NCBI RefSeq assembly: GCF_001894985.1 | Contig: NZ_BCXG01000010.1 | Span: forward strand, 62,001-126,000 | Length of the DNA stretch: 64,000 bases | Direction: 5' to 3' | DNA from: Rhodococcus tukisamuensis NBRC 100609 | GTDB taxonomy: Bacteria; Actinomycetota; Actinomycetes; Mycobacteriales; Mycobacteriaceae | Part shown: positions 16,790-27,018 of the stretch, piece after piece | Layout: every line of letters starts with the position of its first letter | Position numbering within the stretch: the stretch's first letter is position 1 | Program-made: the position numbers and the translations under genes | The notes under the pieces: model-generated | Seen by the model: the letters and a program-made list of their open reading frames with translations, nothing else | The model's database searches: none | Told to the model about the DNA's origin: nothing

Positions 16790-17901
16790 ACGGAGACCTT
16801 TCGGTTGGTGCGGACGAGCAGGTAGAGCAGGAACGGTCCGCCGAGCGCGGAGGTGACGATGCCGACGGGCAGCTCGACGGGCAGGATCGTGCGGGCGATG
16901 ACGTCGCTGCCGACGACCAGGACCGCGCCCATGAGCCCGGACGCGAGGATCGGCGGCCCGGGGGTCCGCAGCACCCGCATCGCCAGCTGCGGCGCGGCCA
17001 GCGCGACGAAGCCGATCGGACCGACGGCGGCCGTCGCGATGGCGGCCAGCGCCACCGCCGCCAGCAGCAGCACTCCCTGACCGGCCTGCAGCCGGACGCC
17101 GAGGACCCGGGCGTTGTCGTCGCCGAGTCGCAGCGCGCCGAGGGTGAACGAGGAGACGACGGCGATGGTGCCGACCACGGCGACGCCGATCGCGACCGGC
17201 CACACCTGTGCCCAGTCGCTGCCGTTGAGCGAGCCGTTGAGCCAGACCTGCGCCCGGGCCACGTCGTTGATGTCGGCGGAGATCAGCAGCCACTGGATCG
17301 CGGCGATCAGCGCGGCGTTGAAACCGATGCCGATCAGCACCACCCGGTAGCCCTGCACCCCGCCGCGCCAGGACAGCCCGTAGATCGCCAGCGCGGTCAC
17401 GATGCCGCCGACGAGGGCGGCGAGCGGGATGCCCAGCACGGCGAGCGCACCCACGAAGGTGCCGCCGCCTCCGACCACGATCAGCGTGACGGCCGCCGCG
17501 CTGGCCCCGGCGGTGATCCCGAGCAGGTCCGGGCTGGCCAGCGGGTTGCGCAGGATGGACTGGGTGATGGCCCCGGAGATGCCCAGCGCGATGCCGGTGA
17601 GCAGCGCGGCCAGGGCCCGCGGCAGTCGCACGTCCATCACGATGAACCGTTCGATCCGGGTGCCGCCGCCGAAGAGGATGTCGGCGACGGTGGGGATCGG
17701 GATGCTGAACTCGCCGCGGCCGATGTTCACGCACAGCAGCAGGAACGCCAGCGCGAGCAGGCCGAGGGTGACGGCGGTCATCGCGGTGCGCCGGACCAGG
17801 GACAGCCGGCCGACCCGGAACGCCGGGCGGGAGGGCACGGTGGTCGGGACGGGCGTGGCCGGGGTCGCGTCGCCGGGGAGGTCGATGTCGGTCAGGCTCA
17901 C
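16786..17901 (-). CDS. FecCD-type siderophore permease
   Basis: A 371-aa inner-membrane permease with about nine hydrophobic helices after a 40-residue soluble leader. Family marks are RLPRALAALLTGIALGISGA, NPLASPDLLGITAGA and the GPIGFVALAAPQLAMR coupling segment that contacts the ATPase. It starts at GTG 17901, overlapping the stop of the first permease (GTGA), and its own stop overlaps the ATPase start, so the three proteins are made in fixed ratio. Confidence 0.92.
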   Translation of the reverse strand: MSLTDIDLPGDATPATPVPTTVPSRPAFRVGRLSLVRRTAMTAVTLGLLALAFLLLCVNIGRGEFSIPIPTVADILFGGGTRIERFIVMDVRLPRALAALLTGIALGISGAITQSILRNPLASPDLLGITAGASAAAVTLIVVGGGGTFVGALAVLGIPLAALVGGIVTALAIYGLSWRGGVQGYRVVLIGIGFNAALIAAIQWLLISADINDVARAQVWLNGSLNGSDWAQVWPVAIGVAVVGTIAVVSSFTLGALRLGDDNARVLGVRLQAGQGVLLLAAVALAAIATAAVGPIGFVALAAPQLAMRVLRTPGPPILASGLMGAVLVVGSDVIARTILPVELPVGIVTSALGGPFLLYLLVRTNRKVSV

Positions 17902-19358
17902 AGCGACACCAGCTTCCTGCGCCGGACCAGCGCGACGAAGAACGGGGCACCCATCAGTGCGAGCACGATGCCCACCTGCAGTTCGCCGGGTCGCACCACG
18001 ACCCGGCCGATGACGTCCGCGAGCAGGATCATGATCCCGCCGAGCAGTCCGGCGTACGGGACCAGCCAGCGGTAGTCGGGACCGGTGATCGAGCGGGCCA
18101 CGTGCGGCACGACCAGTCCGACGAACGCGATCGGGCCGCACGCCGCGGTGGCGGCGCCAGTCAGCAGGGTGATCGCGACGATGCCGACGGTGCGGCTGAG
18201 CAGGATGTTGGTGCCGAGGCCGCGGGCCACCTCGTCGCCGAGGCTGAGCACGTTCAGGCTCGGGGTGCTGGCGATCGCGATGACCACGCCGAGGACGAGG
18301 AACGGGAGCACCTGCCACAGCACCTCCGGCCCGCGTCCGGCGACCGATCCGACCACCCAGAAGCGGTAGCCGTCGAGGCTGGTCTGGTCGAGCAGGATCA
18401 CCGTCTGCGTCATGGCGCCGAGGAACATCGCGACCGCGGCGCCCGCGAGCGCCAGGCTCAGCGGGCTGGACCGGCCGTTGCCGACCGAGGAGATGCCGAA
18501 CACCACCACACTCGCGGCGAGTGAACCGGCGAACGCGAACCACAGGTACTCGCTAGGGCCGGCGAGGCCGAACAGGTAGATCGAGAGCACGACGAACAGC
18601 GCGGCGCCGGCGTTGAGCCCGAGCAGTCCGGCGTCGGCGAGCGGGTTGCGGGTGTGACCCTGGATCAGGGCTCCCGCGACGCCGAGGGCGATGCCGACGA
18701 CCAGTCCGAGCGCGGTCCGCGGCACCCGGAGCGTCCGCACCACCAGGTCGGTGTCGGTTCCGGTGGGGGTGACGAGGGCGTGGAAGATCTCGGCGAAGTC
18801 CATCGGACGGGCCCCGACGGCGATGCTCGCCAGGACGGCCGCGGCCAGCAGCATCGTCAGGGCCGCCAGGCCGACCAGTCGTCTGCGCCTCATGGCCGCG
18901 AGCGAGGTGTCGGCCGGCAGTGGGGTGAACCCCTCCGCGGCGGCGGTGCGCTCGCGGACGACCTCGATGCCGGTGCGGGGCAACAGCGCCCGCCGGGTGC
19001 CCAGCGGTGCGCCGGTGACGGCGTCGCGGGTGAGCAGACCGAGCCAGTCCTTGCCGAGGCTCTGGCCGGTGCGGCCCTCACGCATGCCGCGGTTCCAGAC
19101 GAGCAGTGCCAGGCTCGCGGTCAGCGCGACCGCGCCGAACACCACCCGGTCCATCTGTCCGCCGCCGTTGGCGTCGCGCAGCGAGTCGACGACGACCCAG
19201 CCGATCAGCAGGGGGATCGCGACGATCGCGAGGTCGAGGGCGTCGGCCGCGAGCCGGCCTCGCAGCGGCGCGGGGCCCCGCGGGACGTCGAGCGCCCCGT
19301 AGGTCTCGGAGCGTGGCGCACGCGTGGTCGCCGCACGGGGTGCGGGGGTGAGGGTCAC
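17898..19358 (-). CDS. RDD domain-FecCD permease fusion
   Basis: A 486-aa protein. Residues about 35-150 form an RDD domain (two helices, DLAIVAIPLLIGWVVV and VVFGAVALTASLALLVWN, then REGRTGQSLGKDWLGLL and TGAPLGTRRALLPR). A complete FecCD permease follows, with RVPRTALGLVVGIALGVAGA, NPLADAGLLGLNAGAA and GPIAFVGLVVPHVAR. FecCD permeases normally lack any RDD part, so this is a fusion. The start at GTG 19358 is chosen because GGAG lies 8 bases upstream; GTG 19385 is the alternative. The gene is divergent from an iron-box promoter. Confidence 0.88.
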   Translation of the reverse strand: MTLTPAPRAATTRAPRSETYGALDVPRGPAPLRGRLAADALDLAIVAIPLLIGWVVVDSLRDANGGGQMDRVVFGAVALTASLALLVWNRGMREGRTGQSLGKDWLGLLTRDAVTGAPLGTRRALLPRTGIEVVRERTAAAEGFTPLPADTSLAAMRRRRLVGLAALTMLLAAAVLASIAVGARPMDFAEIFHALVTPTGTDTDLVVRTLRVPRTALGLVVGIALGVAGALIQGHTRNPLADAGLLGLNAGAALFVVLSIYLFGLAGPSEYLWFAFAGSLAASVVVFGISSVGNGRSSPLSLALAGAAVAMFLGAMTQTVILLDQTSLDGYRFWVVGSVAGRGPEVLWQVLPFLVLGVVIAIASTPSLNVLSLGDEVARGLGTNILLSRTVGIVAITLLTGAATAACGPIAFVGLVVPHVARSITGPDYRWLVPYAGLLGGIMILLADVIGRVVVRPGELQVGIVLALMGAPFFVALVRRRKLVSL

Positions 19359-19454
19359 GGTCGGGGCTCCTGATCGGCGAGGCACGAGCTACGGAGATTA
19401 GGTTACGGAACCCTTGCCCCCGGGGGCACGCCGGTTCCGTTCCCTATTTGCTGT

Positions 19455-19473
19455 TGTGGTTAGGCTAACCTAT
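19455..19473. promoter_or_regulatory. IdeR/DtxR iron box
   Basis: TGTGGTTAGGCTAACCTAT matches the 19-bp consensus TTAGGTTAGSCTAACCTAA at 16 positions and has a perfect GGTTAG/CTAACC core. It lies between the siderophore transporter operon and the divergent gene at 19512. Iron-loaded IdeR bound here should shut off both in iron-rich conditions. A second partial half-site, ttaggttacgg, lies near 19398. Confidence 0.88.
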
Positions 19474-19511
19474 GTTCAGTGTCCGGAGTACCGACGACCG
19501 AGGAGTGTGCA

Positions 19512-20321
19512 GTGCTCGATATCGCAGTGACCGAGAACCCCACTACCGGAGGGTGGCTGGGTTCCCGCCCGGTGGCCGCCCCGTCGTCGGAGTGTCCGGA
19601 CTCTGCGCACGACGTCGGTGCCGCCCTCGCGCAGTCGTGCGCGCGGCTGCGGGGGATCTACCGCGACTACCCGCGGGTGTACGCGGTGGCGCTGATGGCC
19701 GAGCAGCCCCGCCGTCGCTGGTGGGCGTTGCGGCAGGGGATCCGCGGGGGCCGCCTGGACCGGATGGTCGAGCGGGCGGCGGAGGATGTCGGCACCCGCG
19801 AGGCGGCCGGCGCCGCGGTGGCGACCGCGCTGATCCATGCGGTGGTCGGCCGGGTGGCCGCGCTGGTGATGCTCGAGGGGCGGGCCTGGGACTCGGGGCT
19901 GGACAACCTGTGGCTGCACATGGACAGCGACGGCGCGGTCGACTGGGCCGGCGTGGTCGACCCGGTGCTCCGGGTGCTGCCCGGCGACCGCTGGGCCGGG
20001 ACGCCGTCCGCGGTCACGCTCCCTTGCGAGCAGGCGCTGCTGGTGTGGACCGCGGGCCGCTGCCGCCTCGCGCTCGCGGCCGTCTTCGACGCCCTGGACG
20101 AGGTGGTCCCGCTCGACCGCGCGCGCTGCTGGGCGCTGGTCGGGGAGTCCGTGCTCGGCGCCGCGACGCTGGTGCCGATCCTCGGCGGAGTGGGCGAGTC
20201 CGTGGCGATGCGCCGCGGCCAGGGGTTGCTCGACGCGTTCGAGGCGGCGGGTCTCCCGGTGCGGGCGCGGGCGGACCGGCAGGTCGTCCGTGGGCCCCGC
20301 GTGCAGGCCATGGCGAGCTGA
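19512..20321 (+). CDS. Iron-regulated hypothetical protein next to siderophore transporter
   Basis: A 269-aa protein of mostly helical, Arg- and Ala-rich composition. GTG 19512 is preceded by GAGGAG six bases upstream; GTG 19479, 33 bases earlier, has no ribosome binding site and lies just after the iron box. The central part (ATALIHAVVGRVAALVMLEGRAWDSG...LWLHMDSDGAVDW) recalls the helical region of FhuF/IucC-like siderophore proteins, but the C-terminal [2Fe-2S] cysteine motif of FhuF reductases is absent. Its place beside an iron box suggests a role in siderophore handling. Confidence 0.65.
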   Translation: MLDIAVTENPTTGGWLGSRPVAAPSSECPDSAHDVGAALAQSCARLRGIYRDYPRVYAVALMAEQPRRRWWALRQGIRGGRLDRMVERAAEDVGTREAAGAAVATALIHAVVGRVAALVMLEGRAWDSGLDNLWLHMDSDGAVDWAGVVDPVLRVLPGDRWAGTPSAVTLPCEQALLVWTAGRCRLALAAVFDALDEVVPLDRARCWALVGESVLGAATLVPILGGVGESVAMRRGQGLLDAFEAAGLPVRARADRQVVRGPRVQAMAS

Positions 20322-20331
20322 CGCTTGCAAA

Positions 20332-20350
20332 TTAGGTAAGCCTCGCCTAC
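20332..20350. promoter_or_regulatory. Second IdeR-type iron box
   Basis: TTAGGTAAGCCTCGCCTAC matches 15 of 19 consensus positions, with an intact left arm. It starts 11 bp after the stop of the iron-regulated gene and 190 bp before the thioesterase gene, the only gene it can control downstream. Confidence 0.65.
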
Positions 20351-20424
20351 AGTTCGATTCGAACACGATCAATCGGACCGCGCGGAAGTCCTGGGGCTGC
20401 AGTGACTCCCGGTCCATTCCAGGG

Positions 20425-20456
20425 CTGGCCTCGCACCACCTCAGGTGCGGGGCCAG
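20425..20456 (+). other. Strong hairpin between iron box and thioesterase gene
   Basis: CTGGCCTCGCACC (20425-20437) pairs with GGTGCGGGGCCAG (20444-20456), a 13-bp stem with one G-T pair and a 6-base ACCTCA loop. It could terminate read-through from the upstream gene or act as a leader element of the thioesterase mRNA. No T tract follows. Confidence 0.6.
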
Positions 20457-20540
20457 TCGGCATCTCACGGGGTGGGTCGTGTAGCACTGAGGAGGAGTGC
20501 GGTCGCCGAGAGCCGTGGCCGAAGGACGATGGAGCATGAC

Positions 20541-20993
20541 ATGAGCGAAGCCACCCTGCCCGCCGATCTCGCGGGCATGGACCCCGCCGCCGCGACGCCG
20601 TTTCTCAACAAGGGGTTCGGCGAACTGCTCGGGCTCGAGTACCAGGAACTGACCGCGGACCGGGTGCGGGCCACCTGGACCGTGCGCCCCGAGCTGTACC
20701 AGCCGGCCGGCCTGATGAACGGCGGCGTGCACTGCGCGGTCGTGGAGACCCTGGCCAGCATCGGCGGCAGCATCTGGATCGGCGACCGCGGCCACGTCGT
20801 CGGGGTCAACAACAACACCGACTTCCTGCGTGCCAGCCGCAGCGGCACCCTCTACGCCGAGGCGACCCCGGTGCACCGCGGCCGGACGCAGCAGCTGTGG
20901 CAGGTGACGGTCAAGGACGAAGAGGACAAGCTGGTCGCCCGCGGGCAGGTCCGCCTCGCCAACGTCACCGACCCGGGCGTGCTCGGCCGCTGA
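20541..20993 (+). CDS. PaaI-type hotdog thioesterase
   Basis: A 150-aa single-hotdog acyl-CoA thioesterase. The PaaI/ComA-like signature is visible: LMNGGVHCAVVETLASIGG near residues 55-73, followed by GVNNNTDFLRAS and GTLYAEATPVHRGRTQQLWQV. ATG 20541 is chosen because GGAG lies seven bases upstream; ATG 20529 is poorly spaced. The MenI/EntH subgroup proof-reads thioester intermediates of menaquinone or catecholate siderophore synthesis. Combined with the iron box upstream, an EntH-like job in siderophore assembly is a fair guess. Confidence 0.85.
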   Translation: MSEATLPADLAGMDPAAATPFLNKGFGELLGLEYQELTADRVRATWTVRPELYQPAGLMNGGVHCAVVETLASIGGSIWIGDRGHVVGVNNNTDFLRASRSGTLYAEATPVHRGRTQQLWQVTVKDEEDKLVARGQVRLANVTDPGVLGR

Positions 20994-21113
20994 GCGGGGC
21001 AGCGACGCGCCCGCGGGTGCGGCGCCTGCCCGGCGCGGGCCGATTTGCCGAGTTCGGCTGTGTCCGTTGTGGAATGCTGACGGCAGGTTCGGATTCGGCG
21101 AGGAGGTGCGCCC

Positions 21114-21557
21114 GTGACATCGGACGCGGAGCTCAATCCCGCGGCGGTCGAGATCGGCAGTTTCCTCCCGCAGGCGCCGGACGCCGTGTGGCGTGCGCTG
21201 ACGGAGTCGGACCTGCTCGCGCGGTGGCTGATGCGACCGACCGGGTTCGCCGCGTCGGTCGGCACGCACTTCATCTTCGCGGTGCCCACCCGGCCGGCCG
21301 GTGAGGTTGCCTGCGAGGTCCTGGTGGCCACGCCGGGCGAGCAGTTGACGCTCGGCTGGGTCGACCTGCGCGCAGACCGTCCCGCCCGCTGGGTCGTCGA
21401 CTGGTCGATCCGGCCGCACGGCCGCGGCACCCGACTGCTGTTGACGCAGACGGGCTTCGACATCAACGACCGTCGGCAGAAGATGACCCGCAACGCCATG
21501 GAGCGGGGGTGGAAGGTCGCCCTTTCGCGGCTTCGTGAGGTCCTCGACGCGCAGTGA
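21114..21557 (+). CDS. SRPBCC (AHSA1-type) domain protein
   Basis: A 147-aa START-like fold protein beginning VEIGSFLPQAPDAVWRALTE, with the usual WL-rich turn (LLARWLMRP) and C-terminal helix (RNAMERGWKVALSRLREVL). Such proteins bind hydrophobic ligands in a helix-grip cavity, and the individual ligand is not predictable. The GTG at 21114 follows GAGGAGG. It ends before a decayed gene fragment on the other strand. Confidence 0.82.
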   Translation: MTSDAELNPAAVEIGSFLPQAPDAVWRALTESDLLARWLMRPTGFAASVGTHFIFAVPTRPAGEVACEVLVATPGEQLTLGWVDLRADRPARWVVDWSIRPHGRGTRLLLTQTGFDINDRRQKMTRNAMERGWKVALSRLREVLDAQ

Positions 21558-21569
21558 CGGCGGCTGCGG

Positions 21570-21719
21570 CTAGGGGACAGCGAAGGCGCCGACCCCTGGG
21601 GTGACAGTGATCAGGTAGCCGCCGGACATCCCGACGGTGGCGGTCGCGGCGACCGTGCCGCTACCGGTGGCTGCCGTCGCGGGGGCGTATCGGCACGAGT
21701 CCTCGTGAGCTGAGCGCAT
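21570..21719 (-). pseudogene. 3' remnant of the secreted FGVFQVP-type protein family
   Basis: The minus-strand frame reads EDSCRYAPATAATGSGTV and ends GVGAFAVP then stop. This matches the C-terminus of the intact secreted protein at 55252-55806 (EDWCRYTPATVATGSGTI, ending GFGVFQVP). The N-terminal two thirds, including the signal peptide, are missing, so it is a truncated copy. Related remnants lie at 39253-39300 and 39900-40262. Confidence 0.75.
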
Positions 21720-21786
21720 AGAAGCGGCTCGAAATGGCGGGACCTGCCGCCGGTCGAGTTCGCGCAGCGCCCGTTCCGGGGGCGGA

Positions 21787-23190
21787 CTATCCCGCGCGTT
21801 CCTCCCCGGTGAACACCACGGCCGGGTCCCCGATCAGCCCCGCGTGCCGCGCCCGCTCGTAGTCCTGCAGGTCCTCGATCGCGACGCGGGCGAAGACCTG
21901 CTGCTCGGTCGAGGCCATCTGCGCGCGCCCGCGACCGAGGAAGGTCACCGTCCACGACAGCATGGTGGAGAACTTGCTGCGGAACCCGACCAGGTACATC
22001 AGGTGGATGGCCAGCCAGGCGACCCAGCCGATGAAGCCGGTGATCTCGAGCTTGCCAACCTTGGCGACCGCGCTGAACCGCGAGATCGTCGCCATCGAGC
22101 CCTTGTCGAAGTACTTGAACGGCTGCCGGGTCGACCGGTCGTCGCCGGCAAGGTTCGCCTTGATCTGCTTGGCCGCGTACTTGCCGCCCTGCATGGCGAC
22201 CTGCGCGAGTCCGGGCAGGTTGTCCAGGGCCATCATGTCGCCGATGACGAACACCTCGGGGTGGCCCGGCAGGGTCAGGTCCGGCAGCACGTGCACGCGT
22301 CCGGCCCGGTCCACCTCGGCGCCGGACTGCTCGCCCAGCTGCTTGCCCAGGGGGCTGGCCTGCACGCCGGCCGACCACACCTTGCACTGCGACTCGATGC
22401 GCCGCTCCGAGCCGTCCTTGTCCTTGACGACCAGGCCGTCCGCGTCGACGCCGGTCACCATGGCGTTCGGCTGGATCTCGACGCCCATCTTCTCGAGCCG
22501 TGCGGCGGCGTTCGCGCTGAGCTTGCCGCCGTAGACCGGCAGCACCACCGGTGCGCCGTCGAGCAGGATCACCCGGGCGCTGCCGGGGTCGATGCTGCGG
22601 AACGCGCCCTTGAGGGTGCGGTGCGCGAGTTCGGCGATCTGGCCGGCGAGCTCCACGCCGGTGGGGCCGGCGCCGACGACGACGAAGGTGAGCAGCCGGG
22701 CCCGTTCCTCCGGGTCCTGGGACAGCTCGGCCTGCTCGAACGCGCCGAGGATGCGGCCGCGCAGCTCGAGGGCGTCGTCGATGGTCTTCATGCCGGGCGC
22801 GAACTTTGCGAAGTGGTCGTTGCCGAAGTAGGACTGGCCGGCACCCGCCGCGACGATCAGGCTGTCGTACTCGGTGACGGTGGTGCGGTCGAGCAGCCGC
22901 GAGGTGACCTTCTTGGAGTCGAGGTCGATCGACTCGACGTCGCCGAGCAGGACCTGCGCGTTGCGCTGCTTACGCAGCACCAGGCGGGTGGCCGGGGCGA
23001 TGTCGCCGACCGAGAGGATGCCGGTCGCCACCTGGTAGAGCAGCGGCTGGAAGAGGTGGTGGGTGGTGCGCGCGACGACGGTGACGTCGACGTCGGCTCG
23101 TTTGAGTGCCTGGGCGCCGAACAGCCCGCCGAACCCGGACCCGATGATCACGACGCGATGGCGGTGCGAGTCCACCGATTGGATGCTCAT
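21787..23190 (-). CDS. ndh: Type II NADH dehydrogenase (NDH-2)
   Basis: A 467-aa membrane-associated flavoprotein passing electrons from NADH to menaquinone without pumping protons. The FAD motif IIGSGFGGLFGA is at about 14-25, the NADH motif VVVGAGPTGVELAGQ near 170, the second FAD motif VFVIGDMMAL near 310, and the quinone-site segment AMQGGKYAAKQI follows. The C-terminus has a hydrophobic anchor (WVAWLAIHLMYLVGF). GGAGG lies 8 bases before ATG 23190. It stands as a single gene, like ndh of mycobacteria. Confidence 0.92.
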   Translation of the reverse strand: MSIQSVDSHRHRVVIIGSGFGGLFGAQALKRADVDVTVVARTTHHLFQPLLYQVATGILSVGDIAPATRLVLRKQRNAQVLLGDVESIDLDSKKVTSRLLDRTTVTEYDSLIVAAGAGQSYFGNDHFAKFAPGMKTIDDALELRGRILGAFEQAELSQDPEERARLLTFVVVGAGPTGVELAGQIAELAHRTLKGAFRSIDPGSARVILLDGAPVVLPVYGGKLSANAAARLEKMGVEIQPNAMVTGVDADGLVVKDKDGSERRIESQCKVWSAGVQASPLGKQLGEQSGAEVDRAGRVHVLPDLTLPGHPEVFVIGDMMALDNLPGLAQVAMQGGKYAAKQIKANLAGDDRSTRQPFKYFDKGSMATISRFSAVAKVGKLEITGFIGWVAWLAIHLMYLVGFRSKFSTMLSWTVTFLGRGRAQMASTEQQVFARVAIEDLQDYERARHAGLIGDPAVVFTGEERAG

Positions 23191-23397
23191 GAGGCGTTCC
23201 TCCGCAGGGTGTAGGCGACGCCCCACACGGTAGTCGCAGCCCCGCGCGGGCGTCGCGACGAGACGCCGCGGCGGGGCGTGTCGTCGCGCCGGGGCGCCCG
23301 ACCTCACCGCCCCGGACCGGTCGGGGTGAGGTGACGCCCGTCTCAGGTGAAATAATTCTCACGTTCGCACACATGGTGTTGTGAGACAACTGTGTGA

Positions 23398-24798
<1,401 letters not shown>

Positions 24799-24829
24799 TC
24801 CACGTCACCGTCGCGCCCTGCGCCTGACG

Positions 24830-24896
24830 GGAACCCGTGGAAGTTGGTCTCGGCCCAATGACGTGCCGAGATCAGCGTCACCGAACGACGGGTTCC
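24830..24896 (+). terminator. Nested hairpin after gdhA
   Basis: An outer stem GGAACCCGT (24830-24838) pairs with ACGGGTTCC (24888-24896). Inside it TCTCGGC (24848-24854) pairs with GCCGAGA (24865-24871). It starts 32 bp after the gdhA stop and probably ends that transcript. Confidence 0.5.
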
Positions 24897-24945
24897 ACCG
24901 CTCGTAGCTTTACCGTTCGCAGTTCCACCGTTCGTGGCTTCACCC
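24893..24945. repeat. Short degenerate tandem repeat
   Basis: About 3.3 copies of a 14-16 base unit close to TTCCACCGTTCGTAGC follow one another, with substitutions. It lies in the 284-bp gap between gdhA and the helicase at 25083; no gene is visible there. Confidence 0.55.
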
Positions 24946-25082
24946 CGCAGTAGAGTGCCGACAACGGCGTCGTGCGCTCGCTGTACCTTTCCCGGTCCGC
25001 CCGACGGCGTGGCGGACCGACCACACCCTTCGCAACGTCTCGATCGCCAGCCGGCGGCCGGGGCGTTTCCTGCATTTCGGGG

Positions 25083-26834
25083 TCAGTCGAACGACTCCTC
25101 GGGCAGCCAGTCCGCGTCGAACAGCGCGGCGACGGTCCGGAACGTGCTCAGGTCGCCGTCGACGGACGCCGACGTCACCAGCAGCCGCTGCACCATGACC
25201 TGCCCGGCCGACTCCTCGACGGTGTCGGTGCTGTACAGCAGCCACCACGGGCACACCTGGTAGTCGCGGTGCGCGCGGCCGATGGTCTGCCGGGCGGCGA
25301 TGCCCGAGTACCGCGGCTGGTGGAAGAACCCGATCCGCGGGGTGGCCGTGGCGGTGGTCCCGTCGGCGAGCCGCTCGTTCGCGTGCAGGCTGATCGAACT
25401 GGTGGTGTTGAAGACGCACACCTGGGTCTGCCCCCGCTGGAACCGCAGCCGCTGCTCCTCGGCGTCGGGACGGCTGCCGAAGATCCGTGACACCGCGACG
25501 CCGCGCTCCTCGAGCCGGTCCGCGATGGGCTGCGCCGCGGTCGAGACCATCTCCGTCGCGACCAGCACCTGGTACCCGCGTTCGACGTGCGCGGCGACGA
25601 GGTCGACGGTGTGCGGGACCCGGATCATCCCGGCCTTCTGGCGGAACCGGACCAGGGCGGCGCGGCCGCGGGCGGTGTCCGACCCGGTGCGCGCGATCCG
25701 CATCTCCCGCCGGTACGCGCCCCACTCCATCTCGTACTGGAGCACCTCGTCGGGGGAGAGGTCCACCCCGAGGCCGTCGAGCGGGGCCGGACCCCAGGGC
25801 GCGTCGCGGTGCAGCATCAGCGGCGGCTCGGCCGCGGTCAGCCAGGTGCGGACGGTGTCGACGGCCCGCGCCTGGACCGCGGTGGACGCCTTCGCCTCCG
25901 GCGACCACTGCCAGCGGCCCATGTACTTCTCCAGGGGGATGCCCGCGTCGGCGAGCCGGGCGCCGAGGTCGTCCCACTGCTCCGGCGCCTCGCCGTGCAC
26001 CTGGGCCAGCAGCGAGGACAGGTACAGCCACTCGCCGGGATGGTGGCCGGGCGTCGCGGTCATCGAGATGACGAACGGCGCCTTCTCGGGCAGGTCCAGC
26101 AGCCGGTTCACCCGACGCTGGTAGCCGGTGCGCTGGGACCGGTGCCGGAAATTGTGTGCCTCGTCGTTGATCACGACGTCGAACCGTTGCGGCCGGCCGT
26201 TGCGGGCGATCAGCTTCTTGAGCTGGTCCGGGGAGATGATCAGCCAGCGGTAGCCGCCGTCGCCGACGGCGGCGATGGTGGCCCGCCAGTGCGGGACGGT
26301 GATCGAGGCGGGACGGTCGACGGTGACGAGGATCGTGGACCCGCCGCGCAGCGAGGCCACCGCCTTCGCGCCGAGCACCGCGGAGAGCGTCTTGCCCATG
26401 CCGGGGTCGTCGAACAGGGCGAACCCCCGGGCCCGCCGGTGGGCGGCGGCCTCGATCGCGGCGGCCGCCTCCAACTGTTCGGGGCGGGGAGTCTTCGGTG
26501 CCGCGGTCGGCGCCGGTCCGCGGGTGCCGTTGAGGTCGTCCTCGAGCCAGCGCTGGTAGGTGTACGGCTTGGTGGCGAACGGGCTCAGTTCGGCGGGCAG
26601 CGCCTCGCCGACGTAGGCGTGGGCGCGCATCTTCGGGTACCAGCGGGCGCCGGGGGCGGGGGTGCGGAAGGGAATGTCGAGTACCCAGATCCGCTCACCG
26701 GGACCGGCGACGGGCAGGTCCGCCGACGACGGGGTGGACGCGGCCGCACCGCCGGAGGTCTTGCTTCGAGTGGTCGCGCGGCGGGTCCGTGCGCCTGAGG
26801 TGCGGGGGCGTGGGGTTCGGGGGCGCGGGGGCAC
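25083..26834 (-). CDS. SF2 (SNF2-like) DNA helicase, phage/element type
   Basis: A 583-aa two-domain ATPase. After a basic, low-complexity leader (1-45) come Walker A DDPGMGKT near 142-149, the DEAH box INDEAH near 222-227, motif III SMTATPG near 257 and a C-terminal helicase domain with IFGSRPD, FNTTSSISLHANERL and motif VI RQTIGRAHRD. This arrangement occurs in helicases of actinophages and integrated elements. It lies beside a tyrosine recombinase, in keeping with such an origin. The GTG start is uncertain because its ribosome binding site is too close; the conserved region begins near residue 48. Confidence 0.82.
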   Translation of the reverse strand: MPPRPRTPRPRTSGARTRRATTRSKTSGGAAASTPSSADLPVAGPGERIWVLDIPFRTPAPGARWYPKMRAHAYVGEALPAELSPFATKPYTYQRWLEDDLNGTRGPAPTAAPKTPRPEQLEAAAAIEAAAHRRARGFALFDDPGMGKTLSAVLGAKAVASLRGGSTILVTVDRPASITVPHWRATIAAVGDGGYRWLIISPDQLKKLIARNGRPQRFDVVINDEAHNFRHRSQRTGYQRRVNRLLDLPEKAPFVISMTATPGHHPGEWLYLSSLLAQVHGEAPEQWDDLGARLADAGIPLEKYMGRWQWSPEAKASTAVQARAVDTVRTWLTAAEPPLMLHRDAPWGPAPLDGLGVDLSPDEVLQYEMEWGAYRREMRIARTGSDTARGRAALVRFRQKAGMIRVPHTVDLVAAHVERGYQVLVATEMVSTAAQPIADRLEERGVAVSRIFGSRPDAEEQRLRFQRGQTQVCVFNTTSSISLHANERLADGTTATATPRIGFFHQPRYSGIAARQTIGRAHRDYQVCPWWLLYSTDTVEESAGQVMVQRLLVTSASVDGDLSTFRTVAALFDADWLPEESFD

Positions 26835-27018
26835 TCCGCAGAGCCTAGCGTCCGGGGATCGGTGCCGGTCAGAACGCGTCTGGACGTCGGCGGCCGTAGT
26901 CGTCGAGACCTCGAATGGGGGCAGATTTTATGCCGTCCAATCACTAGTCTAGGGGATGTTCCTGACGGTCTACGACCTGCTCGGGGCCGTCTTCCTACTC
27001 ACGGAGGAGCCCCCCAAG

